This document shows, in pieces, positions 11,990-24,161 of a stretch of DNA of 64,000 nt (positions are counted from its first letter, which is position 1; every line of letters starts with the position of its first letter). Origin of the DNA: Portulaca oleracea (lineage: Eukaryota; Streptophyta; Magnoliopsida; Caryophyllales; Portulacaceae); assembly GCA_029582165.1 (NCBI GenBank), contig CM055891.1, positions 31,722,832 through 31,786,831 on the forward strand, in the 5' to 3' direction. The translations under genes and the position numbers were made by a program. The notes below the pieces were generated by a model, which made no database searches, was not told where the DNA came from, and saw only the letters and a list, made by a program, of their open reading frames with translations.

Positions 11990-12472
11990 TTAGGGATGAC
12001 AGTCAGATCCGAATTCGAAACAATCCGATTCGCTCTAAAGCAAAAACTCTGAATTCAAGCCCAACTAAAAAAATCCGACTCCAATTATAACTGGGGTGGG
12101 AATGGAGGTGACCACCTCCGATCCGATTAAGTCCGATTATAGTAATTAATATAATTTTTTTATAAAAAAATAGAAATCGGAGCTTTATTATAACAAGTAT
12201 GATATATTAACCGGAGGTAATCGGATTTGGTGGAAATCTCTTTACGAAAACATGTAAAAGTTAATCGGTGTTGAAGGTAACTGGAGGTAATCGAAGGTAA
12301 TTGGGTCGGAGTTGGAGTTAGCTACCTCCAATTAAGTTCGGATTTAGAGGTCTACCCACCTCCAATTAATTGGATTCGGAGGTGACCTCCACCTTCGATT
12401 ATTAATTGAAGCAAAGGTGAAGGTGAGTACCTTCGGTTCGACTCCTACCCGTTGTCATCCCCATCCCTAATC
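11990..12472. repeat. Element with TTAGGGATGACA ends and GGAGGTAA-rich interior
   Basis: The left end TTAGGGATGACA and the right end (inverse) TTAGGGATGGGGATGACA form a terminal inverted repeat. The interior consists of imperfect repeats of TCCGATT and GGAGGTAATCGG. Non-coding. Confidence 0.6.
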
Positions 12473-12562
12473 TAAGTGCAATCCAACAAGCTGAGTGGTC
12501 TATCCCATGGAGACAGGAAATGATAAGTGATGGAACCTCTTACGATATAGATATATAGAGTA

Positions 12563-12801
12563 GGCCCTATCAAATTCATGGGTAAAAAGTTGTTGGGTAA
12601 AAGTTAAATTTTGGTAATTTTCGATAATTTTTGGTAACTTTTGGTAAATTCTGGTAACTTTTGGCAAATTGATGTCAATGTATCAAAATTAATTTTTTTT
12701 TGGTTTTTTAAATTTGGTTATTTTTTTATAATTTTTGGTAAATTTAGGTAAAAACTAGTAAATTTGGGTAAGTTAGACTTACCCATGAATTTGACGGGGC
12801 C
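12563..12801. mobile_element. MITE with GGCCC...TCAAATTCATGGGTAA ends
   Basis: The left end GGCCCTATCAAATTCATGGG and the inverse of the right end, GGCCCCGTCAAATTCATGGG, differ at two positions, and TA flanks both sides. The interior repeats TTTTGGTAA. A related copy lies at about 18868-19060. Confidence 0.75.
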
Positions 12802-13914
12802 TAAGTGATTAATTATTGATGAAACCATCAAATTTAATATTTTTATATAATCAGATAAAACAGAGCAGTACAAGCTAGCTAGTGAACAAACAAAAAGCAT
12901 TACCTGTACAAGCTAGCTAGTTAGAAAATAACTTAGCCAACAAGAAAAGAATTACAAGAATAAGAGATTCAATACGAAACAAATATTCAGCTTGGGTTGT
13001 AAGTTGTAAATATTACTAGGAATCTCACTTTATTGGTTCCTCATGGTTGTTGAGTTAAAAGCCGTATAAGCTACATTCTCCAATTTTATTAACACAGCAA
13101 ATTCAAATCTTGTATATAGTTGATACTAACGTACGTACGTGGTTTTGCACAGGAGCACAAGAAAATGTTTGATTTGCATGAAATTAGACAAGATTTAGTG
13201 TATATGGTTAGTTTCTTATGTAGTACAATCATAATGTACACGTCTCTATTTTATTGAGGTGAAACCCTAATTTGAGATTATTAGGACATGTGTAAACTTG
13301 TGCTTCTGTGCAAAAACTCGATTGTGAGTTGTGACAATTTTAATATATAGTACATTGTTACATATTTGAATAATCCGCCTATTTACTTGATAAAATTAAT
13401 ATGGCAAGAAAATTCGGATGAATTCAATTCTTGGTGAGATAATGTAAGAGATTAAAAGTAGATTTTATGGGAATGAGTTTCATAAGTTTTGTTTGAAGAT
13501 TGAGCACGTTTTTGTCAATGGTTGGGTGTGCTTGCCTAGGAGGTTAATTAGATGTCTCATTTTGCTTTGTTGTGTTTGTTTGTTGATTTTATTTGGTGTG
13601 TTTTAAGTAAGGGTGATGATAAGTGTGTTTGTCTAAGAATTTTCACCTATTTATTTTTATTTGATATGAATTATCTATGATTAATATTTTTGTAATTTTT
13701 AATAATATTTTCTTTAGTAATTATATACTGGTCATTCTTAGAAAACAAAAAGTCATGCTCGAACATTTGTGAAAATAAATTTTGTCCAATCTAAATATTC
13801 GAATGTTGAATTTGTCTCGTCTCAAAAGAAATTTTTATTTGGTCCGAATCCAATTTTGACATTTGAAAGTTGAATTATGGCTAGTTAAATAAATAAAATG
13901 CAGAAATAAAGTGC

Positions 13915-14820
13915 AGAAAATGAAAGATAAACAAAACCCAGTAGTTGTTTACGATGTTCCTCCGAGCTCAACTTCGGAGTACGTCACCGCCTAGAGTTCT
14001 CCAACTCTAGGATTTAACCTTGAATTATTATTAGGATAGACTTGACAATCGATCTTAGAGCCTTCTCTACTCTCAAGATCTCATCATTTGATATCGCCTC
14101 TCAATCAAGTGTTACAAGTTGACCTCTCAACTCCTAGTCCTCACCCTAATAATAATAATCTCAACAACTCAACTTAATAATCAATACAACTCTTATATTT
14201 TCAAACTCAATAACAATACGATAGAGTAATGCTCAATGTGTGATCTTTTCTTGTAAGTCTCTTGTCTCTTGTCTCTTATATTCTTGAATGACCAAAACTC
14301 CTTGTATTTATAGTGTGAGAGCCGAATGACTAATCTTGGACAAATCTTGATCAATCACAACATAATCCTCATAAGGATGGACATATGATATGATCTTCTT
14401 GATTCTTGGCAAGCATGATTTCTTGGTTGCCTTCTATATAATGTACCTCACCAAATAAGTCAAGATACTACAATATTAATATCTAGATGCATATATCTTA
14501 GCACATAGAGAATCAAGGTATTGACTACACATGTGTATTATTATTGATCTTAACCATAGTCTAAAAATATTTGAATGATATGTTACAATCATGATCAAAC
14601 CAGTCAAATTAATATCCATATTAGTTTCAATATTAATCAAGATTATCATATCACAAATTTGTCCAACCAAATAATATGATATCACATAAAGTTACTCTCC
14701 TAAATATTGTAGTGTGATGAGGTCCAAACAAATATTCTCAAATTAATATATTGGACTAACATAAGTATCATATATGAATAACATAATAATTAACACAATT
14801 CTAACCTCATATATAAAACT
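13915..14820. repeat. LTR-retroelement-like non-coding stretch
   Basis: A moderately GC stretch with CTCCGAGCTCAACTTCGGAG and CCTAGAGTTCTCCAACTCTAGG palindromes, then CTCTTGTCTCTTGTCTCTTA repeats. It resembles non-coding parts of plant LTR elements, but I see no paired LTRs or coding remnants. Confidence 0.35.
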
Positions 14821-15293
14821 TCTTTTATGGTTTGTTATCATCAAAATAATTACATGTGTCATAAAGCCAACAATTGATCGAATTTTCGGACACAATTTCT
14901 CTTTTTCTATTGTCCAAACACGAATTTAGCTCCGTCTAAGTTCTTTGACCTGGAACAAAACTAGTTCTGCATATTTATTCATTGTCAGAATTTTAACATT
15001 AACCGAATTTGACTAACATGAATCGAGACTTCAGCATGGGTCTTGATGCCTAATTAAGTACAAGGGGCAAGGTGAAGAATGTCTCCTAATTTGAGGCTGA
15101 GGGGAGTACACCAGTACTTACTTTTGGGCTCTAATAGGCCACTAGGGTGATGGATAGAGATCTGTTGGATCTTATATACCAAGCCCACTTTAGATGGGCC
15201 ATTACTGGCCCCTTAAAATTCTGATGTATTAGCCCAATCCAACATTTGGTTGATTGAGGCTTCTTTTTCTACACAAATTAACAAAATGATACA

Positions 15294-15520
15294 GTCCCTC
15301 CCTCCCTTTTTATTTGTCATTTTGAGAGATTGAGGAGAAATCAAGATAACCAATGCAATTAGATAGAAGAATTATAAATTTACTTAAACAGGTAAGCATT
15401 AATTATGAAAGATGAAGAATATAAATATAAAATTGATAAAAGGTACATTGGGAATATAAAATAACAAATAATCAGAAACAAAAAGTTAGTTAAGTGGACA
15501 AATAAATAGGGACGAAGGGA
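15294..15520. mobile_element. Stowaway-like MITE
   Basis: The left end TCCCTCCCTCCCTTTTTATTTGTC-like and right end GGACAAATAAATAGGGACG are inverted relative to each other. About 227 bp, non-coding. Confidence 0.7.
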
Positions 15521-17036
15521 TTAATAATTTTATTGGTTTAGCTAATCGTCGTTCTGAGAGCGATAATTAAGTAAGAATCTTATCCATTTTTGTTTAATAT
15601 ATCTCATACAATTGAGGATATGTGATAAAATTTACTTTTAAATTTGATAAAATATACTACTAAATTATCTAATCATATATACGTAAATCTTTTTCACATT
15701 ATAAATTCTACATAAATCTTATGTTAACAAATCGATCTTTTCAATTAAGAATGAAATTGCAAGTAATGCGTTTCCACCCCTAAGAGCAAATACAACGCCT
15801 GGAACTTTTTCTTGGAACTCGTGCACGTCATTCACGTTCTCTTCCAATAGGGAACGATTTTCCAAGCACACTAAGGAAGGAACTCTGCAGTGAGCTAAGG
15901 CCACAACCTTTTTTATCTTTTTTTTTTTAAAGTTTTATATTCCATATATGGTGTAAATTGGACACTTTAAAAACAAAAGAAAAGATAAAATATGTATTTA
16001 AGGTAAAGTGAGTTTCAAAAATAAATATTTTAATGTGAAAAAGTATGTTTGAGTTCCTATTGTTGATTGAGTTCCTATTGTTGTAGAATAAATGGAATGA
16101 ACTTCCAAAAAGTAGGAATGATAGATGATGTGAAAGGGATGGAACCCCACTTTCATTCCAAAATGTAGGATCACCGTTGCATATGGTCTAAGGCTGACTC
16201 CCTGTTCGTTTCATGCAAATAAGACTGTCAAAAACTCAAAATACGGTCTAATTCGAAAATTAGCTTCAGTCTGATACAGAACAAACCAAGGTCAGTAATA
16301 AAGTTTTCGTCCGAATGAGACTGCGCTCAATTAAACTAGAAATCCTGACATAATATTTTCCATTTTTATTGACTGAATCTAATATTGATCTGAATTTAGG
16401 TTTGTCCAAATTATCCAACTTGGAAAAAAAAAGATATCAACATCAACTTTTCATCCAATATCCAATTCATTCGCACCAATAATAACACTAATACGATGTT
16501 TTGATTAACCCTACGTATAAAACACCTCCCAAAGTGTCAACAAATGCATTAAAAGTTTGAAGTTCAAATCTGCACACTGCCCTGCATCAAATAATTACAG
16601 TTACTGGCAGTTAACGAGTAGTTATCATTGTTTCTAAAAACCAGGCAATGCCCCCCATTTTGAATACAGTATACTTATTTACCAACCCTATCCATACATA
16701 GATTTGAAAGAAACACTCACACTCTGTCAAATTAAGTATCTTGGGTGGTAAAAGGCCGTCGTAAAGGTAATTCCCAACATCTTCATTCCTTTCAAGTTTA
16801 AATCTTTTACTTTTCCATTGAATATACACTCCCATCCATCCCAAAAAAAAAAAGAAAAAGAAAAAGAATATACACTCCCAGTGTTTCTACAATATCATCG
16901 ATTTATAGATAGTGCAATTGATTATGTTTCTCATTAATGAAGGTATATTGATTTAATTTCTTTTGTTAATCATTCCATTAGCATCTTAGATGTTAGATAA
17001 AAGGAGCATGTCAAAGATGAAAATATTCTTGTCTAA

Positions 17037-17291
17037 GGCCCTGCTCCTTTTTTGCGGTTGGTTGCGGTGCGGTGTGGTGGAAATTTAAAAAGTATGTGTA
17101 GTCGATTGTGGAAAGTTATAGTAGAAGTGGAAGGTTGTGGTGGAAATAATTTCAAATGGATTGATATAACTTTTAATAAAAAAATAATTAAAAATTAAAA
17201 TGGTAGATTGCAGTGGGTTGTGGTAGAAATTGGAAAGTTGTGGTACGATGTGGAATCACAACGAACCAACCTCATAAAATAACGGAGCCCA
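17037..17291. mobile_element. Harbinger-like MITE of the GTTCTTTTGTGCGG family
   Basis: Left end TAA then GGCCCTGCTCC, followed by TGCGGTTGGTTGCGGTGCGGTGTGG; right end CGGAGCC. The interior is made of GTGGTAGA / GTTGTGG motifs shared with copies at 18560, 35600, 41463, 41703, 42753, 49797 and 61470. Confidence 0.65.
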
Positions 17292-17789
17292 AGTACAACT
17301 ATTTTGAGTTCAACTTATATATACAATGATTGAATATATATGTGTGTCAGTAATATGCATATTTTTATATGAATAATAAAAAGTTTAACCAAAGATCATG
17401 TTTAAATTGTTTGACCAACACATAAATAATGTGTTTAAATACTTTTGGAATACAAATAGGTAGCAAAAATTCAAAATTCAAAATTTTACGTTCAACCCAT
17501 CTTTAAATACTTACAATTTAGACATGTATGCATATATAGCAGTGGCATACAACCATTTATATTTTGGTTCATTTATTAGTTACTAAATGTATATTTGATT
17601 CATCTAATTGACACGCATGTATATTTTATGCATCATTATCTTACTATTGTTTTCATTTTTCTTCTTGTTATTTTTTTGTGCAGTGCCTAAACTTGGATAA
17701 TCATTTATATCTTTCTAACAATTTTGTTTAATTATTGTGTCAAGTAAGAATTTTTTTGCATGTATTTATCATATTGGGCGTTAGGGCAA

Positions 17790-18075
17790 TAATTAATTTG
17801 ATAGGATAATGACATGTGTCTTGAAAAATCATTATGGATTGTTTATGATTTGCATTGTTGTAACTTTTAATAACATTTCTTTTGTAATTACATGTATATT
17901 TATCAACTATATTTATATAATTTATATTAGTTAGGTCAAAAATATAAATAATAACTTAATTTTATCAACTGTAGTAGAAAACATAGATTTTATGAATAAT
18001 TTTATATTTATAAAAATGCAAATAAATAGTTTTTTATATATCTGAATTGTAATAACTTTCAAAATATCAAATTCA
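17790..18075. repeat. Fourth copy of the 5690/61749 AT-rich repeat
   Basis: Shares AATTTTATCAACTGTAGTAGAAA and ATTTTATGAATAATTTTATATT-like blocks with the right half of the 5690-6490 pair, in the same orientation. Confidence 0.6.
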
Positions 18076-18559
18076 AAATGAAATTCAAGATAGTTACACG
18101 TAACATTTTGCTATATGATTATTACATTGTATGGATGCATAATTGATGTCTGAATTTTGATATTCTTTGATTCTTTTTTCATTTATATATCTCTTTCTTT
18201 TTCAATTGGTTCACCTAAATGCGGAGACTCCAGCATGGAATAGTTTCCTTGAATGAAGTCTATACATTGAATTTTTTCAAATTTAGATGTGTATACAATC
18301 ATTTTTTGTATAGGTGTGAATATCATCGTTCCATTAATTTGCTGGATTATGTACAGGCGCGGCTTTTGATACTGTATATAAACCCTTGCAGGAATTTTTC
18401 ACTTTGCATATTAATTCAAGTCTGTTGTGCAAAACAAACATAATCAATCAATCAAAAGCTTTTTCCATTACCCAATTATTCCTTTATCTTTAGCCACCAA
18501 CACCCAAACTCGAATTACTTGAGGTATGCTACATTTTGAGTTTTGTATAATGTTAAAGT

Positions 18560-18739
18560 AGCTTGGGTCGCGTTTTTTTATACGGTGAGTTGCGGTGCGG
18601 TGTGAAAGAAATGTGGTGGATTGTAGTGGATTGGGAAAAATTGTGATGTGCTGAGAAAAGTTTATATATGGTGGGTTGGGGAAAATTGTGGTGAAATATA
18701 GAAAGTTTAACTTTCAATAAAAAATAAAAGAACGGGGCT
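18560..18739. mobile_element. Harbinger-like MITE copy (TGCGGTGCGGTGTG family)
   Basis: The right end AAAGAACGGGGC precedes TAA; the interior carries GGTGAGTTGCGGTGCGGTGTG and GTGGTGGATTG blocks. The left terminus is degraded. Confidence 0.6.
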
Positions 18740-18867
18740 AAGAATCATTGAGGGAAAAGCTAATGAGAATTTAGACAACTCCATATTTTATCAGTTCATT
18801 GATTAAGGTGGTTAATCAATGTTGCCTTATCTAAATTGAATCTGTTGAGAAGATAGTATTAGGGTGT

Positions 18868-19060
18868 GTCAAATTTAATTATGGGGCAAAAATAATTGGG
18901 TAAAAATTAAATTTTGGTATGTTTTGGTAGTTTTTGACTAATTTACACTAATATATCAAAATTATTTTTTTAATTTGTTAACTTTGGTAATTTTAGTAAA
19001 TTTTGGTAAATTTAGGCAGAAATTATTAAATTTTGGTAAATTGAAGTTACCCATGAATTT
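18868..19060. mobile_element. Decayed copy of the 12563 MITE
   Basis: Begins TAGGGTGTGTCAAATTTAAT and ends with TTACCCATGAATTTTT, with an interior of TTTTGGTAA repeats. Confidence 0.55.
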
Positions 19061-19417
19061 TTTTAAAAAAATTCAATCATATCATCTATAATATATTTAA
19101 AATGGATTGTGACACTAGTGTTGAAACCAGTTCTATTTCAATGTGGTCAATCAATGGTGCGTTATCTAAATTGAATCAGTCAAGAAGATAGAAATATTGA
19201 ATTTATTATAAAAAAAAAAATTGTTCATAAAAATAGTTATGTATGAATTCAAAATTTTCAAATGTTCCCTCCAAAAATGGCAAATTGTACGTTATTGTAG
19301 TAAATCCTTTGATGCATGCATGCATGGATCTCTTCCTTATCTGCCAAATTACGAGTGAATTAATTAACCATTGTGTATGAACCATGCAGAATTCACCACA
19401 GATTAATTAACAACAAA

Positions 19418-21133
19418 ATGAGCAGCAAAGTAATCAAGTCCACCATGGTCAAGCCGGCGGAGGAGACTCCAAAACGAAGACTTTGGCTATCCAACCTGGA
19501 CGTGGCGGCCCCCTGCCGTCACTACGGCACTTTCTATGTCTACCACCCAAAAGACAACAACAACAACTCCGACAACTTCTTCAGTGCCGCCATTCTGAAG
19601 GACAGTCTCGCTCGTGTCCTGGTCCCCTTCTACCCCATTGCTGGCCGCCTTGCGGTGGACCCCACCGGGCGGCTCGAGGTCGACTGTAACGCCGAGGGGG
19701 TCCTGTTCGTCGAGGCAGAGAACGGACGTTGTCTTTCTGAGTTCGGTGACTTCGAGCCTACTCCGGAGATCATGCGGCTCGTGATCCCGTCATGTGACTA
19801 TTCGGTTGAGCTGAAGTTGATCCCTCTGTTGATGGTTCAACTGACTAGGTTTAGATGTGGCGGCGTGACCCTAGGGTTCGGCCAGCACCACACGGTGGCT
19901 GATGGGTCGGCTTATTTGCACCTCATCAACTCATGGGCCAGGATGGTGAGGGGGGAGCTCGAGCTCGAGCTCCCCCCATTCCATGAGAGGGAGCCATATC
20001 TGCTCCCCCGGAACCCACCTCAGGTCAGATTAATTCTTATACACTATGTTACATTCATCTCATTTAAGATAGAGAGAAAGTAATACCCTGAAATATACAT
20101 GCAAATTTTTCAAAGGTGACGATATGAGTTTTATTCAAGATATTTTTTATGCTTCGTGACAACACAAATATTATCTTAATAGTATCAACCCCTAATTTCT
20201 ATAGAACTTATTTAAATTCTTTTTAATATTAAAATAATAAATAAAATATAACTTCATATACTTCGATAATTTAGTTATAGTCATAACATTTAATTTAAGC
20301 TTAATATATAATAATAATAATAATAATATAGTTTAATACATCATGCTTCTACTCAACTTAATGCATTGACTTTGTTCTAATTACATTACATGCATTGCAC
20401 TGTATAATTACATGCATCGTACGGTGTAATTGTGCAGGTCACGTTCCCACACCCGGAGTTTGACCCTCCGAGGGGACTCCCCGCCGACGTAAGCGACACA
20501 ACGGTCTCGATCTTCCACATCACCCCCGACCAACTTTCAACCCTGAAACAAAAAGCCGCCTCAGACCTTCCCAACTCCAAGCTCAGCACCTACGACATCC
20601 TAACGGCGCACGTGATGCGCTCCGCCTGCATCGCCCGCCAACTTCCCCCCAACCAGCACGTGCGGCTGTACGTCCACGCGGATGCCCGGCACCGTCTGAC
20701 GGCCCTGCCACGCGGGTTCTTTGGGAATGCCATCATCAAACCCGTCCACATGGCAAGAGCCGGGGACGCCACGTCGAAGCCGCTGGGGCACGTGGCGGGC
20801 GAGATACGGCGGACCCTGGCGGCGCTGACGGCGGAGGAGTATGTCCGGTCGACGATCGACCACCTGGAGACCAACCAGGAGGCGGCGGGGAGGGGGTTCG
20901 GGGGGCAGAACATGAGGGCCCCGGACATGCTGGTGAGCTCGTGGCTGAAGTTTCCGTTCTATGAGGCGGATTACGGCTGGGGGAGGCCGAGGTTCGCGGG
21001 CCGAGGGGGGTGTGGATCGGAGGGGTTCGGGTACCTTGTGGGTGGGCCTGAGGAGAAGGATGGGGTGTTTCTGGTGATCAATCTGTTGAAGAAGGATGTG
21101 GAGCTCTTTAGGAAGTGTTTGTATGAGTTCTGA
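19418..21133 (+). CDS. HCT-like BAHD hydroxycinnamoyltransferase, intact, two exons
   Basis: Exons 19418-20023 and 20438-21133 (phase 0 intron, CAG/GTCAGA...TGCAG) encode about 433 residues, the usual BAHD size. The start MSSKVIKSTMVKPAEETP is preferred over an in-frame ATG 45 bp upstream because it matches the family N-terminus. Catalytic motif HHTVAD has His158 and Asp162 of HxxxD; the structural DFGWG motif is DYGWG at 380-384. Other family blocks: LVPFYPIAGRL, CGGVTLGFG, SSWLKFPFYEADYGWGRP. Known family role: transfer of caffeoyl, coumaroyl or feruloyl from CoA to shikimate, quinate or a hydroxyacid, in the cytosol. Group membership (HCT, HQT or rosmarinic-acid-synthase type) cannot be settled by eye. 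The intron after PPQ sits where HCT genes usually carry their single intron. The coding region is GC-rich. It is paralogous to the damaged copy at 7915, in the same orientation. Confidence 0.93.
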
Positions 21134-22949
21134 AGATAAATGGGAGGTGTCAGGAGTCGAACTTGTGCATCATATACATAGCAAGTTTATGTACCTAAAG
21201 TACGTGTATTAATCATTCTGCTGTAAGACGCATGTCATTTTTGTTTTTATTTCCAATTTTGATGCCACCATCTTTTATGTACCAGCAACCTTGATACTGA
21301 CCCTATATTCTAGCTCCACCTGAAAATTATAGTCCATGCCCCTATGGTTGTTACTGCTTGTTAGGGTTGTTTAAAAAATTTGAAACCACCAAACCGAATT
21401 ATAAATTACTGACAAAACTGAACTAACAATTTGTAAAATTTTACCAGTTGAAAAATTCGGTGTACCGAACCATAAAAATCAAATAACAAATGAGACGGTT
21501 CCAGTTTGGGATATTCAAACGGATAGGAAATCAAAAATGAACTAATTATATAAGCGTGGTGAATATTGTCTCGCAACTTACCCATTACTTTATGCTTTCC
21601 ATAACATAGAATAAGTCTCAAATCATGGATTCTTTAAATAAATTAATTTATGGGATTAAATTATGGGTATCATTTCAATTTGAAAATTCGTAATTCCTTT
21701 TAGATTCGCTGTTGATTCCTCGATGAATGTGCATATACACTAAGCAAAGAATCTAGAGATGGTGAATAAGAAAACTGACAAGGAAAAAAGAGTTTAAAAA
21801 CATTCAAATCAATATATGTTGCTCGGGGAAGACTGGGTCATGCGAATAGGTCCAAGGGGCAAGTGCTCATGTCCCATCATTTAAAATGAAAATATTTTAG
21901 TTTAAGGGCCCAACTAAGAATAAAGTTAGTAATATCAAAAGTAGTAACATGCTATGTAAACAAAACAACCAGAGAAAGAAGAACAAAAAGTAAAAAAGTA
22001 TTAAAAATTTGTCTAGCTTACAAATTATGTACAACTACAACCTGGATTGTTAAGTATGAATGTTGATGCATCTCAAATTCTCAATCTATACATTGGCATA
22101 CTATATTGCCCGAGGTTTCAGCACTGGGCCTGGGCTGGGGATATTTGGATCAAACCGCGGTCCAAAATTATAGATTCAGAAATAGTAGGTGTTTAGACCT
22201 ATTAATCTTTGACTCAGTCGGACACATAATGACTGTAGACCTTCTTAAAAAAACGTGTGTAGAAATAAAAATTGAAGAAATTTCAAGAGAAATAAATGAT
22301 TCAAAAATAGAATTAATATTTTATTATATTACTATGGTTCGAGATAAAATAAGAGTATCTACTCGGACACTGCAGTGGAAGTGTCTAGGTTCCGAACCTG
22401 CCCGGAAATTACGGGGTTTGAACACGATTTTCTCGGTTCGAACCCGAAAAAATCGAACCTAGAAAACCTGTAAATTAGCGGGTTAAACCCAAACCTCCCG
22501 TATGAGTCGAAAACTTTATTTTTTTTAATTCAAGTCTATTAGAATTTGTGACTTTTCATAGAAATTCATGACTATCAAATTGTAAGCGCAATGCATTCAT
22601 TTCTTATTTATTTAATTTAAGTTGAAACATCTACAATAATATATCATTACTAAAAGATAATCATATTTTATGATATATATTGTATAAAAAATAATATTTC
22701 GTGACAAAACCTTTTAAAGAAAAAGCGGAAAAATGTCACTACCATAACCTATTGGATTAACCCAAAATCGAAATATACCGTCCAGATTTATCTGAATCCA
22801 AAATACACCAACCCATATTTCATCAATCATAATATTCGACTGACCCGTATCCTGCCGTCCGTCCAAATTAACATGACTACAGGCGTTTATTAGTTGGGCT
22901 GACCCAGCCCAACGTCACCATTCTAGGGCCTCGGAACATACGGAAAAGA

Positions 22950-23210
22950 GAGGGAGAATAGTGAGGTTTCGACAACACTGTACCAAATTTGAGCGCGCAA
23001 AATGTGCGCGACTTCTCTTGATTGATACGGTGCTCTGCCTCTCGTTCCTCCCTCCGTCTCTCTCGAATCGAAGATGATTCTCGCCGCGTTTCATGGTGGT
23101 CGGATCGGTCACGTTGATCGGAAACTGCCGGAATATTTTTCGCCGGTGATCGTGCTGATTGGATTATTGTCGCCGGGGACTCTCGTTTTAGGTTATTAGG
23201 TATCATTCTC
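22950..23210 (+). other. GC-rich first-exon-like island without a recognised protein
   Basis: CpG-containing block in AT-rich surroundings: a TC-rich leader (TCCTCCCTCCGTCTCTCTCG), then an ATG at 23073 opening a 41-codon frame, and a GT donor-like site at TTATTAG/GTATC. It looks like exon 1 of a transcribed gene, possibly an upstream frame in a 5' UTR or a non-coding RNA, but no downstream coding exon could be identified up to 31 kb. Confidence 0.35.
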
Positions 23211-23446
23211 AAACATCTCTAAGGTTAACCTTCGATTTCAGTGGATGAAGATGAAGTGCTTGTTGTTTGATTTCACATTTAGGAAACGATTGCTTTCTGT
23301 TGAATTTGCTCAATTTGTTGCTGCTGTTGTGTTTGGAGTCTTTAGGTTTGATTTGGAGGTGTCAATGACGGTTTGGTGACATTTAAGAATGTTTCGAGAG
23401 GATATTTAATGCAAATTTTCATTCTCAGCGTCCATGTTTGATTCCA

Positions 23447-23661
23447 GTTGTTTGAGTTTATTAAGTCCTGATTTGATTTCTGTAAATGAACTGTTTCTAA
23501 TTGTTTAAACTTCTCTGCACAGTTGTTTCAGTTTATTAAGTCTTGATTTCTGTAAATGAAACTGTTCCTAATTGTTTACACTTCTCTGCACAGTTGTTTC
23601 AGTTTATAAGTCCTGATTTCTGTAAATGTAACTGTTCGTAATTGCCTAAACTTCTCTGTAC
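23447..23661. repeat. Three tandem copies of a ~71-bp unit
   Basis: Units at 23447-23521, 23522-23592 and 23593-23661, each starting GTTGTTT(C/G)AGTTTAT and containing CTGATTTCTGTAAATG and ACTTCTCTG. They differ by small changes. Confidence 0.9.
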
Positions 23662-23874
23662 TAGTCGTGCATAGATCCAACACCTAGAATTCTTAATTGG
23701 CTAGTTGTAAATAGTCCCAGGACATTGACTTTGTACCAATGGAATGAATTGTACTTTGAATGTCAAAATTTTGGTCTGTTTGTTCTGCATTATGGTGTAT
23801 AGACATCTATGGCTGCTCAATTTGATCTGTTTGTTCTGCATTATGGGGGACTTGATGAATTTTATAGTCTTCGC

Positions 23875-24161
23875 TTGAGAATAACCATATTCTAAATGAT
23901 CTCCTAATAGTCAAGGACGTTCCAACACCTCTTAATGGATTACAGATTCAATATTTGCTGTTCTGATGATATCTTGTTGATTGCTTCTGTAACATATAGT
24001 CTTCGCTTGAGAATAACCATAATCATAATGATCTCCAAACAGTCAAGACTGATCCATATTGATCTACGAATGGTCGAGGGTGATCGAATATCTCTTAATG
24101 GATTGCAGATTCAATATTTTGCTGTTCTGATGATATCCTGTTCATTGCTTCTATAAAATAG
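23875..24161. repeat. Tandem duplication with TAGTCTTCGCTTGAGAATAA start
   Basis: Copy 1 (23875-23996) and copy 2 (23997-24161) share the start, the AATGATCTCC block and the end TGCTGTTCTGATGATATC. Copy 2 has about 40 extra bases in the middle. Confidence 0.85.

Larger units (their letters stand above)
10207..19417. other. Long intergenic spacer between the two BAHD genes
   Basis: About 9.2 kb without a recognisable gene. It is filled by MITE-like elements listed separately, an LTR-like stretch (13915-14820) and AT-rich DNA. Open frames here are short and match nothing I recognise. The GC-rich coding blocks start again only at 19418. Confidence 0.7.

Noticed and set aside
19373..19417. Longer N-terminus for the intact BAHD enzyme (MYEPCRIHH...)
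   Set aside because: The 15 extra residues do not resemble the family; the ATG at 19418 gives the expected start.
20590..20928. Minus-strand open frames inside BAHD exon 2
   Set aside because: Shadow frames caused by GC-rich codon bias of the real exon.
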